Part shown: in pieces, positions 17,157-27,401 of the stretch
Position numbering within the stretch: the first letter of the stretch is position 1
Layout: each line of letters begins with the position of its first letter
Origin: Kocuria palustris
GTDB taxonomy: Bacteria > Actinomycetota > Actinomycetes > Actinomycetales > Micrococcaceae
Direction: 5' to 3'
Assembly (NCBI RefSeq): GCF_016907795.1
Contig: NZ_JAFBCR010000001.1
Coordinates: 2,170,001 to 2,234,000, forward strand
Length of the DNA stretch: 64,000 bases
Program-made: the position numbers and the translations under genes
The notes under the pieces: generated by a model
The model's database searches: none
The model's input: only the letters and a program-made list of their open reading frames with translations
What the model was told of the DNA's origin: nothing

Positions 17157-17864
17157 ATGAGCGAACAGCCCCCGTGGTCCGATCCCGACCTGCATCCCCG
17201 CGACGTCTTCGACGACGTCCCGGAGGGCGGCCCTCGGCAGGGCGCGCACCGGCCCCGGGAGGCCGCAGCCCCCAAGACACCCGGGAGCCTGAAGGCCATG
17301 GTCATCGTGGGCTCCCTCGGCCTGCTGCTGGGCGCCTGCGCCTACGTCTTCTCGACCGTGAACCAGGACCGCGGCTCGAGCGCCGTCCAGGGCTCCGAGG
17401 ACCAGGTCGCCGAGGATCCGAGCGGGTCGGCCGGGGCGGAGGACGGGGCGAGCGCCTCCGCCGCTCCCGAGGACGCCGAGCAGGTGGGCATCTTCAACGC
17501 CACCGACCTCGACGGCGTGGCCGGCGCTGCCAGTGAGGACCTCACGGCGCTGGACTGGGAGGTCATCGCCACCGGCAACTGGGGCATGCCCGTGGACGAG
17601 AGCGTGGTCTACTACGCGAGCGACGGCGTCACCGGGGACACCGAGGAGCAGGCCCGGCTCGTGGCCGATGCCCTGGGGATCGAGCAGGTCCAGGCCGACG
17701 ACGCCATCGCCTATCCGCTGGTGGCAGTGATCGGAGACGACCTCGGCGAGGAGCTGGTGGGCGCAGGCCAGGAGCAGTCCTCCGCGCAGGGCGCCGCCGA
17801 GCTCCCGCAGGAAGGCGCCGGCGCCCAGGCGCTGGCGGCCGATCCGGCGGAGGCCCTCCGATGA
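17157..17864 (+). CDS. Membrane-anchored LytR_C-domain protein
   Basis: A 235-residue protein. A proline-rich cytoplasmic N-terminus (1-45) leads to one membrane helix (MVIVGSLGLLLGACAYVFS, about 46-64). A low-complexity Ser/Glu linker follows, then a LytR cell-envelope C-terminal domain (VGIFNATDLDGVAGAAS, then VYYASDGVTGDTEEQARLVADAL) outside the membrane. This domain accompanies LytR-CpsA-Psr proteins but here stands alone, without the ligase domain. The ATG at 17157 is preferred because GGAAGG lies 9 nt upstream; ATG 17148 touches that site. It overlaps the acetyltransferase gene by four bases. Confidence 0.8.
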   Translation: MSEQPPWSDPDLHPRDVFDDVPEGGPRQGAHRPREAAAPKTPGSLKAMVIVGSLGLLLGACAYVFSTVNQDRGSSAVQGSEDQVAEDPSGSAGAEDGASASAAPEDAEQVGIFNATDLDGVAGAASEDLTALDWEVIATGNWGMPVDESVVYYASDGVTGDTEEQARLVADALGIEQVQADDAIAYPLVAVIGDDLGEELVGAGQEQSSAQGAAELPQEGAGAQALAADPAEALR

Positions 17865-18532
17865 GCGCGGCGGGGAACTCGCGCGCTGTCGAGCCGCTGG
17901 CCGTCGAGGGCCGGCGCGTGCGCCTGCGCGACTGGCGCGCCGATGACCTCCCCGTCTACGAGCGGTGGATCATGCCCCCGCCCGGCGGCGGCGAGCACGA
18001 GTGGCAGCGCACGGACGGGCCCTTCTACCCCAACTTCACCGCAGAATCGGCCCAGCGCTGGCTCGGGAAGCTGACGGAGCGGGTGCGCCAGGGCGACTGG
18101 CCCGCAGTGCGCGACACCGCGGTGATCGCCGAGCAGGGCACCGACCGGTTCCTGGGGCAGGTCTCCTGGTATCACGCGGAGGCCCCCACGGAGGATCCGG
18201 GTACGGGCACGCATCTGCTGCCGCTGCACTCGATCGGCGTGGCGATCTACCCGCCGGAGTACTGGTCCGGTGGGTACGGCTCGGAGGCCCTGCGCCTGTG
18301 GGTCGACCTGCTGTTCCGGACCAGCGGCGCCGACCGCGTCGACCTGGAGACCTGGAGCGGCAATCGCGGCATGTGCCGGGTGGCCCGGAAGCTCGGCTTC
18401 ACCGAGGAGGCGCGGATCCGCAGGGCTCGTAAGGTGGCGGGGGAGCACTACGACCGGATGATCTACGGCATTCTGCGCGAGGAGTGGGAGCAGGTGCCGT
18501 GGCACGGGGCGTCCGCCCACGGTGAACCCTGA
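17861..18532 (+). CDS. GNAT acetyltransferase (RimJ/RimL type)
   Basis: A 223-residue N-acetyltransferase of the Acetyltransf_3 group. It opens with [19 protein letters not shown]. The conserved [28 protein letters not shown] block carries the acetyl-CoA loop (QRG/AxGxGxA-like GGYGSEA). It ends with the typical [20 protein letters not shown]. Close relatives acetylate protein N-termini, spermidine or antibiotics; the substrate cannot be told. Its ATG overlaps the LytR_C stop (ATGA). The CIRCE-controlled groEL promoter begins 19 nt after its stop. Confidence 0.85.
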   Translation: MSAAGNSRAVEPLAVEGRRVRLRDWRADDLPVYERWIMPPPGGGEHEWQRTDGPFYPNFTAESAQRWLGKLTERVRQGDWPAVRDTAVIAEQGTDRFLGQVSWYHAEAPTEDPGTGTHLLPLHSIGVAIYPPEYWSGGYGSEALRLWVDLLFRTSGADRVDLETWSGNRGMCRVARKLGFTEEARIRRARKVAGEHYDRMIYGILREEWEQVPWHGASAHGEP

Positions 18533-18550
18533 GCCGAACGCGCTCAGGGG

Positions 18551-18577
18551 TTTGCACTCGCAGGGGCCGAGTGCCAA
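18551..18577 (+). promoter_or_regulatory. CIRCE operator 1 (HrcA site) over the groEL promoter
   Basis: TTTGCACTC, 9 nt, GAGTGCCAA. The arms match the HrcA consensus TTAGCACTC-N9-GAGTGCTAA with one mismatch between arms. It contains the -35 box TTGCAC (18552-18557). AATAAT (18576-18581) forms the -10 box after an 18-nt spacer. Confidence 0.93.
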
Positions 18578-18585
18578 TAATGGAC

Positions 18586-18612
18586 TTGGCACTCAGTCGA
18601 GCAGACTGCCAG
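18586..18612 (+). promoter_or_regulatory. CIRCE operator 2, degenerate right arm
   Basis: TTGGCACTC, 9 nt, GACTGCCAG. The left arm is good and the right arm differs from it at two positions. It lies immediately downstream of the -10 box, near the transcription start, so bound HrcA would block initiation at both sites. Confidence 0.8.
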
Positions 18613-18753
18613 CCGGCCCCGCTGCGGTCGGCGCAGCCGCTCGACCACGAAGTGGAAGCCACCGTCTCTCTGAGGGGCAGGCTCGGCGGGCAGATCCCGC
18701 AGGAGCCGGCGCCCCGTCCGTCGCGGGCAGCGGGTCGGTGGGAGTCAGACTGA

Positions 18754-20401
<1,648 letters not shown>

Positions 20402-20403
<2 letters not shown>

Positions 20404-20421
20404 TGACGCCTCGGCGTCATC
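20402..20421 (+). terminator. Small hairpin at the groEL stop
   Basis: GATGACGCC and GGCGTCATC form a 9-bp stem with a 2-nt spacer, directly overlapping the stop codon. Confidence 0.4.
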
Positions 20422-20454
20422 GCTGAACGCGCCTGAGCGCAGCCCAGCGAGTCC

Positions 20455-20493
20455 GACGGGCCCCGTCTCCCACCTCGGGAGGCGGGGCCCGTC
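20455..20493 (+). terminator. groEL terminator
   Basis: A 17-bp stem with one G-T pair (20455-20471 with 20477-20493) and a 5-nt loop. Confidence 0.8.
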
Positions 20494-20645
20494 GTCATGT
20501 CCGGGGGTGGACCCGACGAGCGTCTGCGCTGCCGGCCGGTGCCGCAGGCGTCCCAGGGTGCGGTGCGACCGCCCTGCCGACGGGAGCCTGTCGGGGCAGC
20601 CCGAGCCGCGGCGCCGGACGGGGCCGTGCTGTCGGTGGGACGTGC

Positions 20646-20651
20646 CACAGT
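20646..20651 (+). promoter_or_regulatory. -10 box of leaderless RNase HI gene
   Basis: CACAGT is followed by 7 nt and the ATG at 20659. Confidence 0.45.
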
Positions 20652-20658
20652 GTTCGGC

Positions 20659-21663
20659 ATGACGATCATCGCTGCCGCCGACGGCTCCGCCCTGGGCAAT
20701 CCCGGCCCGGCCGGCTGGGCCTGGTACATCGACGACTCCAACTGGCGCAGCGGGGGCTGGCCGCATGGCACGAACAACATGGGCGAGCTCCAGGCCGTGC
20801 TGGACCTGCTCGAGTCCACGCAGGAGCTCGGCGAGCCCCTGCGGGTGCTGTGCGACAGCCAGTACGTCATCAACTCGATCACCAAGTGGATGAAGGGCTG
20901 GAAGAAGAAGGGCTGGAAGAAGAGCGACGGCAAGCCGGTGCTCAACGTCGAGCTCATGAAGGCGCTGGACGCCGCCATGCAGGGCCGGGACGTGACTTTC
21001 GAATGGGTCAAGGGCCACGCGGGCCACGAGCTGAACGAGGCCGCCGATGCCCGGGCCAACGCCGCCGCCAAGGCCTTTCAGGCCGGCCGCGCGCCGGAGG
21101 AGGGGCCGGGGCTGGCGCTGGGCTCGGACGCGGCCGCGCCCTCAGCTGCTGCGGCGCCGGCAGGCCCTGCGGCTTCTGCCGAGCCCGCGGCCGCCACAGG
21201 CGCCGCAGCGGGGAACCAGGCCGGTCCCGCAGGCAGCGGCGCAGCCGATCCCCGTGCGGAGGCAGAGGAGCAGGTGGGGGACCCGGATCCCGATCTGCTC
21301 TCGAGCCTGGAGGATCAGTCGGAGGACCTGGCCGCCGCTCCGAGCCCCGCGCAGGAGGTCTTCGGCCTGGAGCGCGGACGCATCCGCGAGGGCCTGCCGT
21401 CCGCGACCCTCCACCCGGAGGCGGTGCTCATCGACTCGGACGGGCGCCCCGGCGATCCCGCGAGCGTCTCCCGGGGCGACGACTCCGCCGACCTGCATCT
21501 GGTGGACCTGCTGGCCCTGAGCGGGCGCGCTGTGCAGACCACGATCCATGTCCTGGGCTCCACGGGCTCGGCGGTGCACACCGCGCTGTGGACGCGCGAG
21601 GACTCCCGCAGCGAACTGGGACAATGGCTGCTGCGCCACCTCCAGGTGACGCTCGAGTCCTGA
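20659..21663 (+). CDS. rnhA: Ribonuclease HI with extra C-terminal NTF2-like domain
   Basis: The first 140 residues are a complete RNase HI with the carboxylate set D8 (ADGSALGNPGP), E43 (NNMGELQA), D66 (LCDSQYVI) and D130 plus H120. It also has the basic handle (WMKGWKKKGWKKSDGKPVLN) that grips RNA-DNA hybrids in the E. coli enzyme. A 75-residue Ala/Pro-rich linker follows. Residues about 225-334 look like a DUF4440/SnoaL-type NTF2 fold, with LHPEAVLIDSDGR, DLHLVDLLALSGRAVQTTI and AVHTALWTRE. The second domain call is from pattern recognition only. The usual bacterial RNase HI is about 155 residues, so this protein is twice the normal size. Confidence 0.85.
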   Translation: MTIIAAADGSALGNPGPAGWAWYIDDSNWRSGGWPHGTNNMGELQAVLDLLESTQELGEPLRVLCDSQYVINSITKWMKGWKKKGWKKSDGKPVLNVELMKALDAAMQGRDVTFEWVKGHAGHELNEAADARANAAAKAFQAGRAPEEGPGLALGSDAAAPSAAAAPAGPAASAEPAAATGAAAGNQAGPAGSGAADPRAEAEEQVGDPDPDLLSSLEDQSEDLAAAPSPAQEVFGLERGRIREGLPSATLHPEAVLIDSDGRPGDPASVSRGDDSADLHLVDLLALSGRAVQTTIHVLGSTGSAVHTALWTREDSRSELGQWLLRHLQVTLES

Positions 21664-21731
21664 ACAGCCCCGCGGCGCACCTGCCGGCGGCGGGGTCCCT
21701 GCCCTTCCCCGTCTCAGGAGCCCCCGTCCGC

Positions 21732-23267
21732 ATGAGCTCACCGTCCGCCCAGGCCTCGCCCTCGCCGCTGCAGCGCCAGTCCGTGCTGTGGAGCCTGCGC
21801 TCGCCGCGAGCCCTGCGCACCGAGCTGCTGGCGGGACTCGTCGTGGGCCTGGCGCTGATCCCGGAGGCGATCGCCTTCTCCGTGATCGCCGGGGTCGATC
21901 CGCGGGTGGGGCTCTTCGCCTCCTTCACCATGGCGGTGACCATCTCGATCGTCGGCGGCCGACCCGCCATGATCTCGGCGGCCACCGGTGCCGTCGCCCT
22001 GGTCGTCGCGCCCCTGGTGGCCTCCCACGGGGTCGAGCACCTGATCGCATGCGTGATCCTCGCCGGGATCCTGCAGGTGCTCCTGGCGCTGGTCGGACTG
22101 CCCAAGCTCATGCGCTTCGTGCCGCGGCAGGTCATGGTGGGCTTCGTCAACGGGCTGGCGATCATCGTCTTCACGTCCCAGCTACCCGAGCTGCTCGGCG
22201 TGCCGTGGATGGTCTACCCGCTCGTGGCCCTGGGCCTGCTGATCACCTTCGGTCTGCCGCGGCTGAGCCGGGCGGTGCCGTCCCCGCTCGCGGCGGTCGT
22301 CGTGGTGACCCTCCTGGCGGTGCTGGCCTCGATCGCCGTGCCGACCGTGGGGGACAAGGGCGAGCTGCCGCGCGAGCTGCCGGTACTGGGACTGCCGGAG
22401 GTCCCCTGGACGTTCGAGACGCTGCAGGTGATCTTCCCGTACGCCCTGTCCATGGCGGTCGTGGGGCTGCTCGAGTCGCTGCTGACCGCCAAGCTAGTGG
22501 ACGACATCACCGACACCCCGTCCTCCAAGACCCGCGAGACCTGGGGGCAGGGCGCTGCGAACATCGTGACGGGGCTCTTCGGCGGGATGGGGGGCTGCGC
22601 GGTGATCGGGCAGACCATGATGAACGTCAACGCCTCGGGCGCCCGCACGCGGATCTCCACGGCCTCGGCGGGCATCTTCCTGCTGGTGCTCGTGATCGCA
22701 CTGGGAGACGTCGTGGCCGTGATCCCCATGGCCGCACTCGCCGCGGTGATGATCTACGTGGCGCTGACCTCGTTCGACTGGCACAGCATCCACCCGCGTA
22801 CCCTTCGCACGCTGCCGCGCAGCGAGGTCGCGGTCATGGTCATCACGACCGTGGTCATCGTGGTCTCGCACAATCTTGCGATCGGCGTGGGCGCCGGAGT
22901 GCTGGCTGCCATGGTCCTGTTCAGCCGCCGCGTGGCCCACACCGTGCGCGTCCACCGCTTCCCGGGCCGGGTGGGCGAGGACCTCGTCACCACGGCCCCC
23001 AGCGAGGACATGGTCACCTACGTGGTGGACGGCGAGCTGTTCTTCGCCTCCTCGAACGACCTCTACACGCAGTTCGGCTACGCCCGGGACCCGCAGCACG
23101 TGCGCATCGACCTGAGCCGGGCGCACATCTGGGATGCCTCCACGGTCGCCGCGCTGGATTCGATCCGGGAGAAGTACGACCGCCACGGCGTGCAGGTGGA
23201 GATCGTGGGCCTGGATCGGCTCAGCTCCGGGCTGCACGACCGGCTGACCCGCCGTCCCCGCGGCTGA
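21732..23267 (+). CDS. SulP-family anion permease with STAS domain
   Basis: A 511-residue SulP/SLC26 transporter. The membrane domain (about 25-400) starts with LLAGLVVGLALIPEAIAFSVIAGVDPRVGLFAS, the SulP signature region, and includes GGMGGCAVIGQTMMNVNASGARTRIS. A cytoplasmic STAS domain (about 415-505) ends the protein: VTYVVDGELFFASSND, then VRIDLSRAHIWDASTVAALDSI. Family members carry sulfate, bicarbonate or other anions. No carbonic anhydrase is fused or adjacent, so the ion is uncertain. AGGAG lies 11 nt before the ATG. Confidence 0.9.
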   Translation: MSSPSAQASPSPLQRQSVLWSLRSPRALRTELLAGLVVGLALIPEAIAFSVIAGVDPRVGLFASFTMAVTISIVGGRPAMISAATGAVALVVAPLVASHGVEHLIACVILAGILQVLLALVGLPKLMRFVPRQVMVGFVNGLAIIVFTSQLPELLGVPWMVYPLVALGLLITFGLPRLSRAVPSPLAAVVVVTLLAVLASIAVPTVGDKGELPRELPVLGLPEVPWTFETLQVIFPYALSMAVVGLLESLLTAKLVDDITDTPSSKTRETWGQGAANIVTGLFGGMGGCAVIGQTMMNVNASGARTRISTASAGIFLLVLVIALGDVVAVIPMAALAAVMIYVALTSFDWHSIHPRTLRTLPRSEVAVMVITTVVIVVSHNLAIGVGAGVLAAMVLFSRRVAHTVRVHRFPGRVGEDLVTTAPSEDMVTYVVDGELFFASSNDLYTQFGYARDPQHVRIDLSRAHIWDASTVAALDSIREKYDRHGVQVEIVGLDRLSSGLHDRLTRRPRG

Positions 23268-23390
23268 GCTGACGCCCCCGCGACCGAGCCGTCGTCTCTC
23301 TGCCCGGCCGGCGGCCGCGAGGACCTCTCGGGCCATGCTCGCCCTCGGAAGCGGTCTGCGCCGGTCGCTCTGCGAGCCGTGGACGGACCC

Positions 23391-25502
23391 TCAGCTGTGC
23401 GAGGAGCCGCCGCTGCGGTCGTCGCGCGGTGCCCCGGGATCTGGGCCGGACAGATCCGGCAGCTCGCCGGTCTCGTCGATGATGCTGGGATCGTCCTCGT
23501 CGATCTCGGGGATCGGAGGCAGGCCGTCGTCGCCGAACGGGGCGTCGTCTCGGGTCTCGCGTCCAGCAGTGCCTGCTTCGGCATCTGCGGCGCGGGCGGG
23601 CTGAGCCTGCTCGGCCGGCGACGCCCCCGCAGCCGTCGAGGCGCGAGCGGAATCTCCCGCCTCGAAGCCGTCGGCATCGGACGCGCCGGCACCGGTGGCC
23701 TCGGCTGCCGAACCGGGCTCGACCGGGGAGTCTCCGGCCGAGGGCACTGTCGTCTCGCCGCGGCGGGCGGCACGGCGCATCCGACGACCGCTCGAGGCCG
23801 AAGCGGGACCGGATTCCTCGGCGGCCTGGCGCTGCCGTTCGAGCTGCTCCTCGGTGGGTGCGCTGCGCCGCCTGGAGGGGGTCCACGCACCGCGCGAGAA
23901 CCAGGTCCCCGACTCCCCGCGGGAGGCCCTGGAAGCCTCAGCGCCGCTGGAGCGCAGGGCCTGGTCCGCGGGGTCGTCGGCGTCGGCCGCGCGCTCGATC
24001 GCGGCCTCGGCGGACTCTCCGCCGGGCAGGGTGACCACGAATGTCGCGCCGCCGCCGGGGGTCTCCTCGAGGGTGACCACTCCGCCGTGCTGGCCCACCA
24101 CCGAGGCCACGATCGACAGGCCCAGCCCGGTGCCGCCGGTCTCGCGGGTGCGGGAGGTGTCCGCGCGGTAGAAGCGCTCGAAGATCCGAGTGCGGTCGGG
24201 GCCCTTGATGCCGGGACCGTGGTCGCGGATCTTCAGCTGCGCCAGCCAGGTCGGCGCGGACTCGTCATCCGGGACGGCGGGCTGCTGCTCCTGCGGCACG
24301 GCGTCGAACGAGGGGTTCTCCACGATGATCTCGAGGTCTGTTCCCTGCGGCGTGTAGCGCACGGCGTTGGTCATCAGGTTGACCACGACCTGGCGCAGAC
24401 GGGCGTCATCGCCGCGGGTCCACACCGGCGCGGCGGCGCTGTCGTCCGGGCCGAGCACCGTGATGCGGCGATCCGGCCAGGCCGCCGCGAAGTCGGCGGC
24501 GGCATCGTGGGCCAGGACCAGCAGGTCGACGTCGGTGATCTCGAGGGCTCGGCCGTTGTCCACCCGGGCCAGCGAGAGGAGGTCCTCGACCAGCTGGGTC
24601 ATGCGCGTGGCCTCGGATTCGATGCGCCCCATGGCCTGAGAGACCTTCTCGTCATCGTCCAGGGCGCCGTGGCGGTAGAGCTCGGAGTATCCGCGGATCG
24701 ACACGAGGGGAGTGCGCAGCTCGTGGGAGGCATCGGCCACGAACTGGCGCAGCCGGTTCTCGGAGTGGGTCCGGGCGTCGAAGGCGTCCTCGATCTGCCC
24801 GAGCATGCGGTTCAGCGACATCGACAGCTGACCGACCTCGGTCGCGGAGCTGTAGCCGGAGATGCGCTGGGACAGGTCGCCGGCGGCGATCGCGGCAGCG
24901 GTGGCCTCGACCCGCTTCAGCGGTGTGAACGCCCGCGTGATGAGGATCCAGCCGACCGTCAGGGCCACCAGGAGGGTGGCCACCCCGAAGCTCAGGGTCA
25001 GCAGCGTCACCGCCGAGATCATGCCGTTGGCCCAGCCCAGCGGCTCGGCCGTCACGACGGTGTAGTCCGAATCGGCCTGGGGGGCTGCCACCACGCGCCA
25101 GGAGCCGTCCTCGCCGTCGGCGGAGCGCACCGTCATCCCGGACTGCTCCGTCTGCAGGACGAGCTCGCGGGTGAAGCTGGAGAGGTCCGGCTCGCCCGGG
25201 TCGACCGGGCCGGGGGCGGTGGAGCCCACCTGGGCGACGATCTCGCCGTCGGAGTCGAGCAGGTAGCCCCGCTTGGACACGTTGACGGTGGGCGATCCGA
25301 TCATGTCCGACATCAGCGCGGTCGACACGGTGCCCAGCGACTCGCGCAGCTCGTTGTCGATCGAGTTGACGAGCGAGTCGCGCACCACGGAGATCGACAC
25401 GAAGCTCGTCAGCAGGATCGACGGCATCAGCAGCAGGCCGGTGAGGACCATCAGCTGGGTCCGCAGCGACGACGAGCGCCACCGCGCTGTGAGCTTCTCC
25501 AC
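23391..25502 (-). CDS. Sensor histidine kinase with long charged C-terminal tail
   Basis: A 703-residue membrane histidine kinase. Helix 1 is about 18-40, an extracytoplasmic sensor about 41-160, helix 2 about 161-188, and HAMP about 190-243. HisKA has H260 in FVADASHELRTPLVSIRGYSE. HATPase_c has the N-box (NLMTNAVRYTP), DHGPGIKG and GGTGLGLSIV. The sensor part resembles the TrcS/CutS kind. After the kinase ends near 495, a 208-residue tail follows with a basic patch (GRRMRRAARR) and runs of Ala, Glu and Asp; such a tail is unusual. The GTG start lies 103 nt after the stop of the response-regulator gene, so the two form an operon. Confidence 0.9.
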   Translation of the reverse strand: MEKLTARWRSSSLRTQLMVLTGLLLMPSILLTSFVSISVVRDSLVNSIDNELRESLGTVSTALMSDMIGSPTVNVSKRGYLLDSDGEIVAQVGSTAPGPVDPGEPDLSSFTRELVLQTEQSGMTVRSADGEDGSWRVVAAPQADSDYTVVTAEPLGWANGMISAVTLLTLSFGVATLLVALTVGWILITRAFTPLKRVEATAAAIAAGDLSQRISGYSSATEVGQLSMSLNRMLGQIEDAFDARTHSENRLRQFVADASHELRTPLVSIRGYSELYRHGALDDDEKVSQAMGRIESEATRMTQLVEDLLSLARVDNGRALEITDVDLLVLAHDAAADFAAAWPDRRITVLGPDDSAAAPVWTRGDDARLRQVVVNLMTNAVRYTPQGTDLEIIVENPSFDAVPQEQQPAVPDDESAPTWLAQLKIRDHGPGIKGPDRTRIFERFYRADTSRTRETGGTGLGLSIVASVVGQHGGVVTLEETPGGGATFVVTLPGGESAEAAIERAADADDPADQALRSSGAEASRASRGESGTWFSRGAWTPSRRRSAPTEEQLERQRQAAEESGPASASSGRRMRRAARRGETTVPSAGDSPVEPGSAAEATGAGASDADGFEAGDSARASTAAGASPAEQAQPARAADAEAGTAGRETRDDAPFGDDGLPPIPEIDEDDPSIIDETGELPDLSGPDPGAPRDDRSGGSSHS

Positions 25503-25605
25503 GGTTCAGACCTCCGTCGACGGCAGGCGGACGACGGTCATCTTGTCAGGACGACGGGCGGCGCCGCCGGAGGCGGACACCGCCCGGTGAGGGCTGCAGA
25601 TGGGC

Positions 25606-26319
25606 TCAGCCGTTCTTGTGGGCCGTGCGCAGCAGGTATCCGACGCCGCGCTTGGTGTGGATCAGCGGGGGAAGATCCGGATCGTTGTCGATCTTGCGGC
25701 GCAGGTAGGAGATGTAGGACTCGACGATCGAGGCGTCTCCGTTGAAGTCGTACTCCCACACGTGATCCAGGATCTGGGCCTTGGACAGCACGCGGTTGGG
25801 ATTGAGCATCAGATAGCGCAGCAGCTTGAACTCGGTGGGCGACAGATCGACCTCGCGCTCGCCGCGGAAGACCTCGTGGGCGTCGTCGTCGAGGACCAGG
25901 TCGTCCACGCGCAGGCGCGAGTCGTCCTCCTCGGCCGGGGCCGAGCGGCGCAGGACGGCGCGGATGCGGGCCACGACCTCGTCCAGGCTGAACGGCTTGG
26001 TGACGTAGTCGTCGCCGCCGACGGTCAGGCCCTGGACCTTGTCCTCGGTGTCGTCCTTGGCGGTCAGGAAGACGATGGGGAAGGTGCGGCCCTCGGCGCG
26101 CAGCTTCCGCGTGACGGCGAAGCCGTCCAGATCCGGGAGCATGACGTCCAGGACGGCCAGATCGGGGCTCTCCTCCTGGGCGCGGGTGATGGCATCGCGG
26201 CCATTGGCGGCGGTGACGACCTCGAAGCCCGCGAACTTCAGCGAGGTGGCGAGGAGTTCGAGGATGTTGGGCTCGTCGTCGACGACCAGGAGCTTTGCTT
26301 CAGGGTTGCTGTTGTTCAC
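25606..26319 (-). CDS. OmpR/PhoB-family response regulator
   Basis: A 237-residue response regulator. The receiver domain has acidic pocket D14/D15, phospho-acceptor D58 (LAVLDVMLPDLDGF), and K108 in VTKPF. The Trans_reg_C winged helix is at about 135-230 (LSPTEFKLLRYLMLNPNRVLSKAQIL, then SYLRRKIDNDP and KRGVGYLLR). It is most like the TrcR/MtrA type. It is the first gene of the pair with the kinase, and the GTG start is followed by Asn/Ser-rich residues as in TrcR-like proteins. The regulon is unknown. Confidence 0.93.
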   Translation of the reverse strand: MNNSNPEAKLLVVDDEPNILELLATSLKFAGFEVVTAANGRDAITRAQEESPDLAVLDVMLPDLDGFAVTRKLRAEGRTFPIVFLTAKDDTEDKVQGLTVGGDDYVTKPFSLDEVVARIRAVLRRSAPAEEDDSRLRVDDLVLDDDAHEVFRGEREVDLSPTEFKLLRYLMLNPNRVLSKAQILDHVWEYDFNGDASIVESYISYLRRKIDNDPDLPPLIHTKRGVGYLLRTAHKNG

Positions 26320-26346
26320 GCGACCCAGTGTCTCGGAGTCTCCTGG

Positions 26347-26372
26347 ACGTCCTCTGGATGCTTTGAGGACGT
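26347..26372. promoter_or_regulatory. Inverted repeat before the two-component operon
   Basis: ACGTCCTC, 10 nt, GAGGACGT is a perfect 8-bp inverted repeat 28-53 nt before the response-regulator start. It may be an autoregulatory site or affect expression of the neighbour; this is inference. Confidence 0.35.
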
Positions 26373-26403
26373 TTCATGGAAGTCGTGGGCCGTGGGGCAG
26401 GGC

Positions 26404-27024
26404 TCAGCCCAGCTGCCCGCCGCTGCGCTCGAGGTAGCAGGAGGCGCACAGGGACTCGTAGGCCACCTCACCGTCGATTGCGACCTGCTCTCCGTCCAGC
26501 ACCATGCCGCCGTCCGAGGTGCGGGCGTTGAACATCGCCTTGCGGCCGCAGCGGCAGATGGTCTTGAGCTCCTCGAGCGTGTGCGCGATCTCCATCAGCC
26601 TCCCCGAACCGGGGAAGGAGCGGGTGCGGAAGTCGCCGCGGATCCCGTAGGCCAGCACCGGCACGGAATCGAGTACGGCGATGCGCAGCAGGTCGTCCAC
26701 CTGCTGCGGGCTCAGGAACTGGGCCTCGTCCACGAGCAGGCACGCCACGGGCGGGAGCTCGACGGTTGCCAGCAGGGCCTCCGGGTCGCGGCCCGCGGCG
26801 GCCTGGCGGAAGCGGGCGCGGACGTCGTCGTGGGGTCCGAGCAGGAGGTCGACGGAGCGGGCGAGGCCCAGCCTGGAGGTGATGGTGGACTCGCCCTTCG
26901 TGTCCACGGAGGGCTTGGCCAGCAGCACGCGCTGGTCGCGCTCCTCGTAGTTGAAAGCCGCCTGCAGCAGCGCGGTGGACTTGCCGGAGTTCATGGCCCC
27001 GTAGCGGAAGTACAGCTTGGCCAT
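26404..27024 (-). CDS. tdk: Thymidine kinase
   Basis: A 206-residue type II thymidine kinase, which phosphorylates thymidine to dTMP in pyrimidine salvage. The P-loop GAMNSGKST is at residues 9-17. The Walker B-like LLVDEAQFL is near 97, and the lasso region carries structural zinc cysteines (CRCG near 158, CASC near 193). The length is usual. It is followed on the minus strand by the two-component operon and preceded by a small membrane protein gene. Confidence 0.95.
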   Translation of the reverse strand: MAKLYFRYGAMNSGKSTALLQAAFNYEERDQRVLLAKPSVDTKGESTITSRLGLARSVDLLLGPHDDVRARFRQAAAGRDPEALLATVELPPVACLLVDEAQFLSPQQVDDLLRIAVLDSVPVLAYGIRGDFRTRSFPGSGRLMEIAHTLEELKTICRCGRKAMFNARTSDGGMVLDGEQVAIDGEVAYESLCASCYLERSGGQLG

Positions 27025-27065
27025 CTCAGCTCCGGTGCAGCAGCGGCAGGCTCGTGCTCACGACG

Positions 27066-27350
27066 TCAGCTGCGGGCACGGCGGATCGCGTTGCGCACCA
27101 GCAGCACGAACAGCAGGACGACCGACAGCGGGAAGGCGACCAGGGCGTAGCGGGTGAACCAGGGCCAGATCTCGCCGCCGCCCACGATCCACTTGGTGAT
27201 CAGCATGGCGGCCATGGCCGCCCCGGAGCTCACCGCCAGCACGACCGTGGCCCAGGCCAGCGCATCCATGCCTCCGGGCTGCCTGCCGGCGGCGGAGGAT
27301 GCGGTGCCGGAACGGGCAGGGGGAATCGAAGGGGAGGACTCGGCGGGCAT
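27066..27350 (-). CDS. Small two-helix membrane protein
   Basis: A 94-residue protein of unknown function. A Ser/Pro-rich N-terminus (1-27) is followed by two hydrophobic helices (about 29-48 and 64-85) and a basic end (RNAIRRARS). It lies 41 nt upstream of tdk on the same strand. The ATG is chosen because a TACCCT -10 box ends exactly 6 nt before it. Confidence 0.6.
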   Translation of the reverse strand: MPAESSPSIPPARSGTASSAAGRQPGGMDALAWATVVLAVSSGAAMAAMLITKWIVGGGEIWPWFTRYALVAFPLSVVLLFVLLVRNAIRRARS

Positions 27351-27356
27351 GGACCC

Positions 27357-27362
27357 AGGGTA
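27357..27362 (-). promoter_or_regulatory. -10 box of the small membrane protein gene
   Basis: Minus-strand TACCCT, 6 nt, then ATG. Confidence 0.5.
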
Positions 27363-27401
27363 CAGCCGAGCCCGACAGGGGCGCCGAGGCACCGGCTGGA
27401 G

